The notes beneath the pieces were generated by a model. That model was not told the origin of the DNA. It saw only the letters and a program-made list of their open reading frames with translations, and searched no databases. Source: a virus. Taken from it: 38,042 nucleotides of DNA. Position 1 is the stretch's first letter, and each line of letters begins with the position of its first letter. The stretch is from IMG/VR virus record IMGVR_UViG_3300030108_004320, positions 1 through 38,042 of that record. One strand, written 5' to 3'. Positions 1-8,382 of this stretch are shown here, piece by piece. The position numbers were made by a program, and so were the translations under genes.

Positions 1-152
1 ACTTGGGTCCAAACGACGAAGATTTAGGGACAACAACAAAAGGTGTCAAGTATTCAGTGCTCTATATGAAAGCTATAAAAGCATTACAAGAGGCTATGAC
101 TAGAATAGAAACTTTAGAAGCAGAGGTATCTGCACTTAAATCAGGAGGCTAG
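1..152 (+). CDS. Tail fibre C-terminus (partial), S74-like chaperone end
   Basis: Only the last 49 codons are in the window, reading in from the left edge to TAG at 150-152. The peptide has a KYSVLYMKAIKALQEAM segment followed by a short coiled coil (RIETLEAEVSALK). This is the usual ending of phage tail-fibre or spike proteins carrying an intramolecular chaperone (peptidase S74) domain, where the last helices trimerise and release the mature fibre. The catalytic part of such a domain lies outside the window, so the family call rests on the C-terminal pattern alone. The next gene starts 3 nt after the stop, with the GGAGG of this 3' end as its ribosome-binding site. Confidence 0.6.
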   Translation, partial: LGPNDEDLGTTTKGVKYSVLYMKAIKALQEAMTRIETLEAEVSALKSGG

Positions 153-155
153 AAA

Positions 156-413
156 ATGGCAGAAGCTAGAACAGACGAAGAGAAAGCACAAGCTTTCGCA
201 GCTATGACCGGAAGTATTTCCGTGATTGATAATTGTCTTGATGACGATAATGATTTTTGCAATGACATGACCAAGGCAGGAAAGAAAGAGCGGGTCATGC
301 GAAGCGCATCGTACATGAAGTATCAAAAAGAATTAGGCGATTGGGGTTCAGAAGACTTCACTGCGATTGACGCTGCTATCAAGAAAGCAGAAGACTACGA
401 TCCAAGTGCCTGA
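156..413 (+). CDS. Small hypothetical protein downstream of tail fibre
   Basis: 85 aa, acidic and mostly helical by composition, with no membrane segment or motif I recognise. The ATG is preceded by AGGAGGC overlapping the end of the fibre gene, so the start is well supported and the two genes are probably translationally coupled. Its place directly after the tail-fibre gene allows an accessory role in the fibre or adsorption apparatus, but nothing in the sequence shows this. Confidence 0.75.
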   Translation: MAEARTDEEKAQAFAAMTGSISVIDNCLDDDNDFCNDMTKAGKKERVMRSASYMKYQKELGDWGSEDFTAIDAAIKKAEDYDPSA

Positions 414-1116
414 AGTCAGACAAGAATATAAAATGCATCCGTTACCATCTGTTTTTTTGATGGAAGCGATGCTGTCAGATAGGATGGTAAACGACCTTAA
501 TGACTATCTTGATGATCTTCTGAATCAAGATGACCGAGTATCCCATGCTGGTACGTTAGTAGGCCAGATTGGTAACGGCGAACAGCTTACAATGGATCAC
601 AACCACCCGAAGCTTGCTAAGTTCAACGAGCTTATACAAATCATGGGTGCGGATTATATTAAGAACTTTGCCGGCACTACGGTCAACCCCTTCAAAGAAA
701 ATCGTATTGTAGAGACAGACGAGCTATGGTCAGTCCATAGCTTTGCGGGTGATTACAACCCGATACACGACCATGGCACCAAGACCCTTATGGGTATCAG
801 TTGCACTACTTGGACAAAAGTGCCAGACCAAATACTAAACCTCCCAACCTCTGGTACACCAGAGTATGGGTTGTATAATTCTAGTGGCCACTCTGATGGG
901 TGTATTACTTTCAACTACGGTACAACGTCTTTGTTGGATAGTGAAAGATTGAGACCCCCACAAATGGTAGTTATGAAACCAGAAGTCGGAAAGTTTTTTA
1001 TGTTCCCTTCTTGGTTACAACATAGTGTGTATCCCTTCAAGGGGGATGGAGAGCGAAGAACGGTAGCAGCCAATTTGAATGTTTGGAGAATAGCAGATGA
1101 CGGAACAAAGCACTGA
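406..1116 (+). CDS. 2-oxoglutarate/Fe(II)-dependent oxygenase
   Basis: About 236 aa. The jelly-roll iron site is visible: an HDH segment after SFAGDYNPI supplies the HxD pair, QHSVYPF supplies the distal histidine, and the Arg of GERRTVAANLNVW is the likely 2-oxoglutarate ligand. Family members hydroxylate or demethylate protein or nucleic-acid substrates and are frequent in marine phages; the substrate here is unknown. The frame is open from a TTG at 367, but that would overlap the previous gene by 47 nt. I prefer GTG at 406, just before the upstream TGA; ATG at 433 is also possible. The product is unrelated in sequence layout to the second oxygenase at 32083. Confidence 0.8.
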   Translation: MPEVRQEYKMHPLPSVFLMEAMLSDRMVNDLNDYLDDLLNQDDRVSHAGTLVGQIGNGEQLTMDHNHPKLAKFNELIQIMGADYIKNFAGTTVNPFKENRIVETDELWSVHSFAGDYNPIHDHGTKTLMGISCTTWTKVPDQILNLPTSGTPEYGLYNSSGHSDGCITFNYGTTSLLDSERLRPPQMVVMKPEVGKFFMFPSWLQHSVYPFKGDGERRTVAANLNVWRIADDGTKH

Positions 1117-1357
1117 GGAAACACCCGTAGTAACCATCTTTGGCGAAGAGTACAAGATAGAAGATTTAAAGCCCGAAGAGCACCGTCAGATTGCTAGGCT
1201 ACAAAATCTCAAAGCAAGATTTGAAAACACAATGAATCAGATTGTTGGTTTGCAGGAGGATGCACATGATCTTCAGCTTGCAATCGCCAAAAGAGAAATG
1301 GATCTTAAGAACTCTGTCAAAGCAGTAGAAGAGTCAGAAAAAGAAGTCGTTCAGTAA
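1097..1357 (+). CDS. Small coiled-coil protein, DUF6447-like
   Basis: 86 aa. The N-terminus has a short beta-type VVTIFGEEYKIEDLKPEE segment followed by a long helix (about residues 30-80) with heptad-like spacing. This order resembles the phage DUF6447 family of small proteins of unknown function; the assignment is from memory of the pattern. The ATG overlaps the 3' end of the oxygenase gene by 20 nt, so the two are probably co-translated. Confidence 0.7.
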   Translation: MTEQSTEETPVVTIFGEEYKIEDLKPEEHRQIARLQNLKARFENTMNQIVGLQEDAHDLQLAIAKREMDLKNSVKAVEESEKEVVQ

Positions 1358-1361
1358 AATA

Positions 1362-1553
1362 GTGGACGAGGGACAGAAAGCTTTGCATGAGATACACACT
1401 CATGAACGAGAATGTGCCTTACGATATAAACGAATCGAAGAGCGCTTAGAACAAGGTTCAAAGCGATTCGATCGGCTTGAACGGCTTTCTTGGAGTGTTA
1501 TAGTTCTACTTATAGGTAGCTTGCTAATACCAATTTATCTCGGAGTAAAATAG
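1362..1553 (+). CDS. Small membrane protein, XhlA-like layout
   Basis: 63 aa starting at GTG. The first 40 residues form a charged helix (HERECALRYKRIEERLEQ) and the last 20 are a single transmembrane segment (WSVIVLLIGSLLIPIYLGV). A coiled coil followed by a C-terminal membrane anchor is the arrangement of XhlA/haemolysin-type lysis accessory proteins. It lies upstream of the holin and endolysin, which fits a lysis or membrane role, but the family is not certain. Confidence 0.65.
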   Translation: MDEGQKALHEIHTHERECALRYKRIEERLEQGSKRFDRLERLSWSVIVLLIGSLLIPIYLGVK

Positions 1554-1555
1554 AC

Positions 1556-1855
1556 ATGAGTGAATCGATTAAAGTGCCGACGTGGGCGCTCCCAGCTTTA
1601 GGAGCTGCCATCGCCGTCGCAGTATCTTGGGGGGTTCTTCAGGCCAACACCGCTAATGCATCTGAAGAGAGAGCGAGGATTGAGCAGATTGCAGAGGAGG
1701 CAGTAAAAAAGGCTCAAAAGAACGGCCAGGCGATCGCCGTGACGGACCAGAAAGTTCAAGCAATAGTGGATTCGTTGAGCCGTCAGGAGAAAATTCAGGA
1801 GCAGACGAATACACAAATCCAAGCTCTGGTGCAGGCACTCCTGAACAAAAGCTAG
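1556..1855 (+). CDS. Membrane-anchored coiled-coil protein
   Basis: 99 aa. A hydrophobic stretch at about residues 10-30 (WALPALGAAIAVAVSWGVL) is followed by an Ala/Glu/Gln-rich helix to the C-terminus, so the likely topology is one N-terminal anchor with a periplasmic or cytoplasmic coiled coil. It starts 2 nt after the preceding stop. Codon 50-52 reads V-K-K across the heptamer A AAA AAG at 1705-1711, a classical bacterial -1 slip sequence, and a long open frame in the -1 phase continues beyond its stop (see next entry). Confidence 0.7.
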   Translation: MSESIKVPTWALPALGAAIAVAVSWGVLQANTANASEERARIEQIAEEAVKKAQKNGQAIAVTDQKVQAIVDSLSRQEKIQEQTNTQIQALVQALLNKS

Positions 1856-2130
1856 AGTACGATCCAGAAGCACCTAATCTTTTTTGCGATCTACGAGAGT
1901 GGAACAAGTTACGGTTAGTCAATCCTCCCTCGAAACGCCACCAAGTCGCAAAATCTTGGTTACGTTTTAATTATCGACAGTGTGGCTACGGAGCGATGAT
2001 TTATGTGCGAAACACCATGCCAAGAGTTTTGGGCACAGCTCATCAAGTTGACGTGGATGTCCTTACATGGGAGCTTGTCGCACCACAAGCTGAAAAAACT
2101 CAAGCCCTCAAGAGGAAAAGGCGTTTATGA
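1711..2130 (+). CDS. Open frame without a start codon, candidate -1 frameshift extension
   Basis: This frame is open from 1684 to TGA 2128-2130, but has no ATG, GTG, TTG or CTG codon before ATG 1996. From about 1846 it reads like real protein (QKLEYDPEAPNLFCDLREW, then a basic middle and VDVDVLTWELVAPQ, ending KRKRRL). Its stop overlaps the next ATG as ATGA, which suggests it is translated. The simplest source of translation is a -1 slip at A AAA AAG (1705-1711), where an AGAGGAGG lies a few bases upstream; the fusion would be about 191 aa. Alternatives are a missing A in the AAAA run near 1848, which would also join the frames, or a short 44-aa product from ATG 1996. Confidence 0.4.
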   Translation, partial: GSKERPGDRRDGPESSSNSGFVEPSGENSGADEYTNPSSGAGTPEQKLEYDPEAPNLFCDLREWNKLRLVNPPSKRHQVAKSWLRFNYRQCGYGAMIYVRNTMPRVLGTAHQVDVDVLTWELVAPQAEKTQALKRKRRL

Positions 2131-2390
2131 CCTTGATGGTTTTCATGTTAATTATGTTAGATGCTGCTGGTAATCGCACAGGATTAGAATTGGCATTTCG
2201 GGAATTAACCAGCTGCTTGGATTACCGCGATGCCCTGGTCACCCAGTCTGTTCATCCCCACAACTTCGTTGTCGGCAAAGGCACTAATAAATTCGACGCC
2301 TTTTGTGAAGTTAGATTGATTCAGTCCAGTGAAGCCGGTAAAGGTAACTATATTTTTAGAGATCCGGTAATTAAGAAAGAAGATGGCTGA
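2127..2390 (+). CDS. Hypothetical protein with hydrophobic N-terminus
   Basis: 87 aa. The N-terminus MTLMVFMLIMLDAAG is strongly hydrophobic and could be a signal or anchor, followed by a soluble domain. The ATG overlaps the TGA of the upstream frame (ATGA) with AGAGGAAAAGG as ribosome-binding site. I do not recognise the family. It sits in the run of small genes before the holin. Confidence 0.65.
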   Translation: MTLMVFMLIMLDAAGNRTGLELAFRELTSCLDYRDALVTQSVHPHNFVVGKGTNKFDAFCEVRLIQSSEAGKGNYIFRDPVIKKEDG

Positions 2391-2607
2391 TATACCCCCC
2401 TTTCCTAATAGCGTTAATGCTGTTCAAATAGCACCGAAGCACCAAGTGCAAAAAATAGATACGGAGCGGATGCAAGGTCGAGAGATCAACGCAAAGCAAG
2501 AAGTGATTACAACGATATACGATGCAAAGGTTCTTACATATAAGAATGGACAGCTCAGCTATACAACCCCGAAAGTCACGGGTCAACACATTTTGGTGAC
2601 AGTATGA
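2383..2607 (+). CDS. Small hypothetical protein
   Basis: 74 aa, soluble by composition. Its start overlaps the previous gene by 8 nt and its end overlaps the following ATG, so it is part of a tightly coupled operon. There is no recognisable motif. The C-terminal half alternates beta-like stretches (EVITTIYDAKVLTYKNGQLSY), suggesting a small beta-rich domain. Confidence 0.65.
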   Translation: MADIPPFPNSVNAVQIAPKHQVQKIDTERMQGREINAKQEVITTIYDAKVLTYKNGQLSYTTPKVTGQHILVTV

Positions 2608-2924
2608 ATGCTAAAAAACTAGAACCGAAATCACGATACGCAGAGTATGATGTTGACGGTGACGGTACTGTTACTGACGATGAGTTAGCCAAACATCAGG
2701 AGATGCTTCGACTTGAACTCCAAGAAAACAAGGCGCAGTCGCAACGACAGATGGCCTGGGTTGCTGTTGGGAGTATGTGTGTTTTCGCTATTTTGCCTCT
2801 TGCTCCTTTTGTCCCAAGTGACCGCCTTGACACTTTAGCTTCAATTAGCGACATGCTATTTTTATCACAAGCCTCGATTGTCGGTTTGTACTTTGGAGCG
2901 ACTGCTTACATGGCGAAACGATGA
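2604..2924 (+). CDS. EF-hand membrane protein of the lysis region
   Basis: 106 aa. Residues about 15-27 (YDVDGDGTVTDDEL) form a complete 12-residue EF-hand loop, with acidic residues at positions 1, 3, 5 and 12 and glycine at 6, so it should bind calcium. Two hydrophobic segments follow (about 50-68 and 83-103), giving a two-helix membrane protein with a cytoplasmic or periplasmic EF-hand. It overlaps the holin gene by 4 nt. The context suggests a holin partner or antiholin; calcium control of lysis is only an inference. Confidence 0.75.
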   Translation: MNAKKLEPKSRYAEYDVDGDGTVTDDELAKHQEMLRLELQENKAQSQRQMAWVAVGSMCVFAILPLAPFVPSDRLDTLASISDMLFLSQASIVGLYFGATAYMAKR

Positions 2925-3304
2925 GCATACTCGGATCTCTGTTAGAGCCAGCTACAAAGCTCCTCGATAAAGTTATCGAGGACAAAGATCAGAAGAACGC
3001 ATTAGCCCACGAGATTGCGACCATGGCCGAGCGTCATGCCCAACAACTCGCTCAAGGCCAGTTAGACGTCAACAAAGTGGAGGCTGCACACAAGTCCTTA
3101 TTCGTCGCCGGGTGGCGCCCGGCAGTAGGATGGGTATGTGCGATCGGTCTTTTCTACAACGTAATACTCGCAAACATAATTGGCATCTGGGTAGATTTGC
3201 CGGAAATCGATACAACTTTATTAGTGCCGGTAATGATGGGAATGTTAGGTTTGGGCGCTATGAGGTCTTATGAAAAGGTGCAGGGGGTAAGCCGAGAGAA
3301 GTGA
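2921..3304 (+). CDS. Holin, GTA 3TM family
   Basis: 127 aa. A charged helical N-terminal half leads into the signature SLFVAGWRPAVGWVCAIGLFYN and two or three membrane segments, ending with a charged tail. This matches the three-TM holin family first named for gene-transfer-agent release. Holins oligomerise in the inner membrane and release the endolysin at the set time. The neighbouring M15 endolysin gene begins at the holin stop, forming a holin-endolysin pair. Confidence 0.85.
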   Translation: MSILGSLLEPATKLLDKVIEDKDQKNALAHEIATMAERHAQQLAQGQLDVNKVEAAHKSLFVAGWRPAVGWVCAIGLFYNVILANIIGIWVDLPEIDTTLLVPVMMGMLGLGAMRSYEKVQGVSREK

Positions 3305-3744
3305 CGATGTGGAGCGCATACCGTAAACTCAAAAGCATTTCTTTACCGCAACTCAACATATTCACGGCTAAGCCAGAAATCAAAGAATACAAAATGAGCG
3401 ATTTTAAATACTTCAAAATAGAGGATTTCGATTGCCAAGAAACCGGCGAAAACGAGATGTCTACAGAATTCATAGAGCGTTTGGATGGATTAAGAAGCGT
3501 ATGCGGATTCCCATTCATTGTTACCTCCGGTTACAGATCCCCCAGCCATAGCATAGAAGCGAGAAAAGAAACGCCGGGACAACATGCCCAAGGGATAGCT
3601 GCTGATATAAAAGTCGTGGGGGGCGCACAAAGACGGCTTCTAGTCGAGAAGGCTCTGGACATGGGCTTTACCGGTGTAGGCGTGGATAAGAACTTCGTTC
3701 ATGTCGATATCAGGACTACGACTCCGGTTCTTTGGGTGTACTAA
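3301..3744 (+). CDS. Endolysin, M15-type D-Ala peptidase
   Basis: 147 aa as drawn from GTG 3301. The zinc-peptidase M15 core is clear: FIVTSGYRSP, then HAQGIAADIKV (His and Asp ligands), then NFVHVDIR (third ligand). Enzymes of this family cleave D-Ala-containing cross-links or stem peptides in peptidoglycan. Known relatives usually begin near MSDFKYFKIEDFDCQETG, which here is ATG 3394; the extra 31 residues may be untranslated or a real extension. No signal peptide is seen, consistent with release through the upstream holin. Confidence 0.85.
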   Translation: MTMWSAYRKLKSISLPQLNIFTAKPEIKEYKMSDFKYFKIEDFDCQETGENEMSTEFIERLDGLRSVCGFPFIVTSGYRSPSHSIEARKETPGQHAQGIAADIKVVGGAQRRLLVEKALDMGFTGVGVDKNFVHVDIRTTTPVLWVY

Positions 3745-3750
3745 TTCATT

Positions 3751-5229
3751 GTGGAGCTGTCCTTAAAAGATTTCGATATTCTGTCCCAGCAGGATCAAGC
3801 TGAGGCAATAGCGTTACTCAACCGGTACGACCAACTAAAAAAACAAGAAAGCTGTCGCTCTGATTTTATGGCTTACGTCAAACATCTTTGGCCAGATTTT
3901 ATCGAAGGACGCCACCACAAGATCATTGCAGAAAAATTCAATCGTATTGCTCAAGGCAAGCTGAAGAGATTAATAGTTTGCCTGCCTCCAAGACATTCTA
4001 AATCTGAGTTTGCGAGCACGTACTTTCCAAGTTGGATGATGGGCCTGCGCGGAAACTTAAAAATTATTCAAACTACGCACACGGCGGAGCTTGCAACCTC
4101 GTTTGGACGGAAGGTTAGGAACTTGATCGATAGCTCAGAGTACAGCTCAATATTTCCCGACCTTAAATTGCAGGCGGATAATAAATCTGCTGGCCGTTGG
4201 ACTAGCAACCAGCAAGGCGAGTTCTTTGCTGCTGGTGTTGGAGGCGCTATTACCGGACGAGGCGCGGACCTGCTGATTATCGATGACCCTCACTCTGAGC
4301 AGGATGCATTGTCTCCGACTGCCATGGAGAGCGCTTACGAGTGGTACACGTCAGGACCACGTCAGCGTTTACAGCCCGGCGGAATCATAGTGTTGGTTAT
4401 GACGAGATGGTCAACCAAGGATCTGGTCGGCAAGGTTTTGAAAAAGCAGGGCGAAGAAAATGCGGATCAGTGGGAGGTTGTTGAGTTCCCCGCAATCATG
4501 CCTGAAACCGACACTCCGCTTTGGCCTGAGTTCTGGAAGAAAGATGAGTTGCTGTCTGTCAAAGCATCTTTGCCGGTCAGCAAATGGAACTCTCAGTGGT
4601 TACAAAATCCCACTGCTGAAGAGGGTTCGATTGTTAAAAGAGAATGGTGGAATCTATGGGAGGGTGATGTACCCGCTTACTCTTATGTTATCCAAAGTTA
4701 TGATACCGCTTTCAGCAAAAAAGAAACGGCGGACTACTCGGCGATTACTACATGGGCTATCTTTAGTCCGGCGGACGGAGAGCCGGATCAAATACTACTG
4801 CTAGACGCAAAAAGAGTGCGGGTGGATTTTCCTGAACTAAAAAAACTAGCTTGGGAAGAATGGAAATACTGGGAACCAGACTGTGTTTTGATAGAGGCGA
4901 AAGCGTCCGGCACGCCTCTCACACAAGAGTTGAGAAGGATGGGTATACCAGTAACAGCTTATACTCCGAGCCGCGGCCAAGACAAAATAGCACGTATGAA
5001 CTCTGTCGCTCCGATATTTGAGTCAGGCATGGTTTGGGCCACAGAAGATTTGTTCGCGGACGAGGTAATTCAAGAGATGGCTTCTTTTCCTTTTGGTGAC
5101 CATGACGATTATTGTGACAGCGCCACCATGGCTTTGATGCGTTTCCGACAGGGGGGCTTTGTGTCTTTAGCTGAGGATTATGACCAAGAAGCAGATCTCC
5201 TACCGAGGAAACGAACAGTATATTATTAA
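3751..5229 (+). CDS. Terminase large subunit
   Basis: 492 aa from GTG; no clear Shine-Dalgarno, and no other start before residue 40. The ATPase domain has a Walker A-like PPRHSKSE (79-86), Walker B LLIIDDP (174-180) and the coupling segment VMTRWS (216-221). The nuclease domain shows the acidic residues in SYDTAFS (D318), VLIEAKASG (E382) and GDHDDYCDS (450-456). This is the motor that drives DNA into the prohead and cuts the concatemer. No small terminase subunit is recognisable in the window; it may be one of the unknown genes or lie outside. Confidence 0.95.
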   Translation: MELSLKDFDILSQQDQAEAIALLNRYDQLKKQESCRSDFMAYVKHLWPDFIEGRHHKIIAEKFNRIAQGKLKRLIVCLPPRHSKSEFASTYFPSWMMGLRGNLKIIQTTHTAELATSFGRKVRNLIDSSEYSSIFPDLKLQADNKSAGRWTSNQQGEFFAAGVGGAITGRGADLLIIDDPHSEQDALSPTAMESAYEWYTSGPRQRLQPGGIIVLVMTRWSTKDLVGKVLKKQGEENADQWEVVEFPAIMPETDTPLWPEFWKKDELLSVKASLPVSKWNSQWLQNPTAEEGSIVKREWWNLWEGDVPAYSYVIQSYDTAFSKKETADYSAITTWAIFSPADGEPDQILLLDAKRVRVDFPELKKLAWEEWKYWEPDCVLIEAKASGTPLTQELRRMGIPVTAYTPSRGQDKIARMNSVAPIFESGMVWATEDLFADEVIQEMASFPFGDHDDYCDSATMALMRFRQGGFVSLAEDYDQEADLLPRKRTVYY

Positions 5230-5255
5230 CCTACCCTAGAGTAGACTGAGGCGCT

Positions 5256-7745
5256 ATGGCTATTGAACGAAGAGAGTTAGGGATAGAAAACAATCCTGAT
5301 ATTTCAGTCAGCGATAAGTCTATCGAAGTGATCCCAGAACCCAGTCGTCAGGATCTCATACGAGATGCGGCACAAATTCTCGTGCGCGACGAGGAGATAC
5401 TCATCGATGATGAGATCGATGCACCTGAAGCGCCATCTGCTATTCCCTTCGATGCAAACTTGGTTGACTTGATTGATGAGAGTGAGCTACGAAGCTTGTC
5501 TAGCGATTTGCTCTCTAGCATCCGTAGTGACAAAGAGTCGCGAGCCGAATGGCAAAAAACTTATGTAGAAGGACTTAAGTATTTAGGCATGGCTGCTGAT
5601 GAGGGGCGTTCTGAGCCTTTTGAGGGTTCGAGTGGGGTGATACATCCTATTCTCGCAGAGGCCGTCACGCAGTTTCAGGCGCAAGCGTATAAGGAAATGT
5701 TGCCAGCCAAAGGTCCGGTCAAAACACAATTGATCGGGCAAAGAACAGCAGAAACCGAGGCACAGGCCGATCGTGTTCAAGAGTTTATGAATTTTTACAT
5801 CATGAACGTGATGAATGATTACGATCCAGAGTTAGATATGTTGCTCTTCTATCTTCCACTGGCTGGCAGTGCGTTCAAAAAAATCTACTACGATACGGTG
5901 CTCAATCGAGCCATATCCAAATTTATAGCTCCCGAGGATCTCATAGTCCCTTACGAGGCTAGTGATTTGTCGAGCGCTGAAAGAGTCACGCACTCGATAT
6001 CGATGTCGCGTAACGAGATTAAGAAGCAGCAATTGTCTGGTTTCTATGCTGATGTCGAAATCAAAGAGACGTCTTATAATCCAGACGACGACTCCGACAT
6101 TCAGAAAGAGATCGATGAGATAGAAGGCATGAGTCCCTCTTACGCGGAGTCGAGAGACCATACTGTTTACGAGGTTCACACTATATTGGACCTCAAGGGC
6201 TTCGAGGATCTTGATGGAGCGGGTAACCCGACCGGCTTGAAGCTACCTTATATCGTAACGGTAGATGAAAGCTCACAAACCGTTTTGTCAATCAGGCGCA
6301 ACTACTTAGAAAGCGATCCTTACAAAAACAAAATCAATTTTTTTGTTCAGTATAAGTTCCTGCCCGGCTTGGGATTTTATGGGTTAGGACTTAGCCACAT
6401 GATCGGAGGGTTATCCAAAGCATCTACTTCTATCCTGAGACAGCTGATTGATGCAGGCACGCTGGCCAACCTTCCGGCAGGTTTCAAAGCTAGAGGAATG
6501 AGAATCCGAGATGAGGATGAACCGCTCCAACCGGGTGAGTTTAGAGATATAGACACCACTGGTGGTTCCCTCAGAGAAAACTTGATACCGCTACCCATAA
6601 AAGAGCCTAGCAACGTGTTGATGAGTCTGTTGGGAATATTGGTTGATTCTGGCAAGCGGTTCGCAGCGATCGCAGACATGAACGTAGGCGACATGAATCA
6701 AGCCATGCCCGTCGGCACAACAGTAGCATTATTAGAGCGCGGCACAAAAGTGATGAGCGCCATACATAAACGGCTCCATTACGCTCAGCGTTTAGAGTTC
6801 GGACTGCTGTCGAAGTTGTTTGCGGAATATCTACCTCCGACTTACTTTTACGAAACTGGCACTGGGCCGCGAGATATCAAACAAACAGACTTCGATGATC
6901 GAATCGATGTCATACCAGTAAGCGACCCAAACATATTTAGCCAGAGCCAGCGTATAACGCTCGCTCAAGAGCTTTTGCAGATGGTGCAATCAAACCCACA
7001 AGTGCATGGTCCCAACGGTATTTATGAGGCTTACAGGCGCATGTACGGAGCGTTGGGGGTAGACAACGTAGAAAGCTTGTTGCAGCCGCCACCCGACATG
7101 ACGCCTAAGCCTATAGACGCAGGATTAGAAAATAGTGGTTTTTTGATGGGCCAACCGGCGCAAGCCTTCGAGGGTCAAAACCATACGGCTCACGTGGAGA
7201 CGCACCGTGCGTTATTCTTGACACAAGTGGTCAGAGAGAATCCACAAATCCAAGCTATGATCATCAGCCACATCATGCAGCATTTACAGTTTCTTGCTGC
7301 TGAGATATCTAGGCAGCAAATGCCGCCGGAGTTGATGGAGCGTATATCGCAAGTACAACAGCAGCTTGGTCAAATGCCGTTGGATCAACAAGCGATGGTA
7401 GCTCAACAAATCCAGATGATGCTAGATCAGTTTGCGTCTCCCATTATGGCGCAGCTTAGCGCAGAGTTTTTACAATCAATCGGACAAGGATCAGACGATC
7501 CGCTGGTTGATATTAGAAAAGCCGAAGTCGCTTTGCGGGACAAAGAGCTAAACCAAGAACAGGAACAATTTGACGCTAAGCGGGAAGAAAGGGCGCAAGA
7601 GAAACTTTTAGAGAACGAGATTCAGCGGCAGCGCATTAATGTACAAAAAGAGGTTGCCGATGATAAACTCGATGTAGCGCTCCAGCGGTTGCAGCAACAA
7701 GCTGAACTGAAACTGTTAGAGCTTGAACAAAAAATGCGGGGGTAG
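5256..7745 (+). CDS. Portal protein, P22-like
   Basis: 829 aa, directly after TerL, with a GAGG ribosome-binding site. The large size and the central sequence (for example EPFEGSSGVIHPILAEAV and the long Gln-rich C-terminal helices from about residue 670) match P22-type portals of marine podoviruses. Twelve copies form the ring at the unique vertex through which DNA enters and leaves; the C-terminal coiled region probably forms the barrel inside the head. The first 75 residues are acidic and probably flexible. Confidence 0.88.
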   Translation: MAIERRELGIENNPDISVSDKSIEVIPEPSRQDLIRDAAQILVRDEEILIDDEIDAPEAPSAIPFDANLVDLIDESELRSLSSDLLSSIRSDKESRAEWQKTYVEGLKYLGMAADEGRSEPFEGSSGVIHPILAEAVTQFQAQAYKEMLPAKGPVKTQLIGQRTAETEAQADRVQEFMNFYIMNVMNDYDPELDMLLFYLPLAGSAFKKIYYDTVLNRAISKFIAPEDLIVPYEASDLSSAERVTHSISMSRNEIKKQQLSGFYADVEIKETSYNPDDDSDIQKEIDEIEGMSPSYAESRDHTVYEVHTILDLKGFEDLDGAGNPTGLKLPYIVTVDESSQTVLSIRRNYLESDPYKNKINFFVQYKFLPGLGFYGLGLSHMIGGLSKASTSILRQLIDAGTLANLPAGFKARGMRIRDEDEPLQPGEFRDIDTTGGSLRENLIPLPIKEPSNVLMSLLGILVDSGKRFAAIADMNVGDMNQAMPVGTTVALLERGTKVMSAIHKRLHYAQRLEFGLLSKLFAEYLPPTYFYETGTGPRDIKQTDFDDRIDVIPVSDPNIFSQSQRITLAQELLQMVQSNPQVHGPNGIYEAYRRMYGALGVDNVESLLQPPPDMTPKPIDAGLENSGFLMGQPAQAFEGQNHTAHVETHRALFLTQVVRENPQIQAMIISHIMQHLQFLAAEISRQQMPPELMERISQVQQQLGQMPLDQQAMVAQQIQMMLDQFASPIMAQLSAEFLQSIGQGSDDPLVDIRKAEVALRDKELNQEQEQFDAKREERAQEKLLENEIQRQRINVQKEVADDKLDVALQRLQQQAELKLLELEQKMRG

Positions 7746-7748
7746 TCC

Positions 7749-8039
7749 ATGACAACGAGTTATAAACTAGCTGCGATCGCTGAAAAACGAGCACAGAAGA
7801 AACTTGATAGAGAAGCAGAGGAGCAGGCTCTATCTGCTGCACGCAAGGCAGCTGGAGAAAAACAAGCTGCAAGTGAGGCTCGACTAGCTGCGAAACTGGA
7901 AAGGATCGCGAGCGGAGTGGTTGCAGAGCCAGAGCCAGAGCCGGAGCCAGAGCCGGAGGTCGTAGAGGAGCCAGTGGCTGAAAAAGCCCCTCCGAAGAAA
8001 GCGCCAGCTAAGAAAAGAGGCAGACCAAAGAAAGCATAG
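7749..8039 (+). CDS. Low-complexity basic/acidic protein with AT-hook-like tail
   Basis: 96 aa. A Lys/Ala/Glu helix (1-58) is followed by alternating EP repeats (about 61-70) and a basic tail with KKRGRPKKA, which contains the RGRP core of an AT hook. It lies between the portal and capsid genes. The tail suggests DNA contact inside the head, but AT-hook matches in such short basic stretches are easily fortuitous. Confidence 0.7.
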   Translation: MTTSYKLAAIAEKRAQKKLDREAEEQALSAARKAAGEKQAASEARLAAKLERIASGVVAEPEPEPEPEPEVVEEPVAEKAPPKKAPAKKRGRPKKA

Positions 8040-8047
8040 GAGCTGAC

Positions 8048-8197
8048 ATGGAAGGTTACGAAAAACTAAAACTCACCAAGAAGACGATAGAAAAAACTGT
8101 CGATGGAGAGAGGAAGAACGCAGGCGTTGAAAAGATAGTAAACGCACGTGGCGGAGGCGCGGCTACTAAAGGACTAGAGTTCAAAGTCAGAAACTAA
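8048..8197 (+). CDS. Small hypothetical protein (49 aa)
   Basis: This short frame starts at ATG 8048 with AGGAG seven bases upstream and ends at TAA 8195-8197, which overlaps the next ATG as TAATG. It encodes a basic peptide beginning MEGYEKLKLTKKT and ending ATKGLEFKVRN. The good ribosome-binding site and tight coupling on both sides support a real gene in the head operon. Function is unknown. Confidence 0.65.
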   Translation: MEGYEKLKLTKKTIEKTVDGERKNAGVEKIVNARGGGAATKGLEFKVRN

Positions 8198-8379
8198 TGA
8201 ATGACTTTGCCCTGCTCGACAGGGTCAAAAAGGCAATATCTGATAGGAGATCGCAAATTAGTGAGACGCTAATGAGCGGCGGATTGAAAGATATAGAACA
8301 TTATAAATTTTTGCAAGGTGAACTGTCTGCGCTATACTTTGTCGAATCGGAGATAAAGGAATATAACAAGGACATATAA
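8197..8379 (+). CDS. Small helical protein, head operon
   Basis: 60 aa, entirely helical by composition, with the pattern RVKKAISDRR...HYKFLQGELSALYFVESEI. Proteins of this size and pattern are common between portal and capsid genes of podoviruses, but I know of no assigned role. It begins within the upstream stop codon. Confidence 0.7.
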   Translation: MNDFALLDRVKKAISDRRSQISETLMSGGLKDIEHYKFLQGELSALYFVESEIKEYNKDI

Positions 8380-8382
8380 TTC

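Noticed and set aside
5597-5640. CTGATGAG in the portal gene
   Set aside because: No GAAA, stem III or cleavage triplet follows in the required order.
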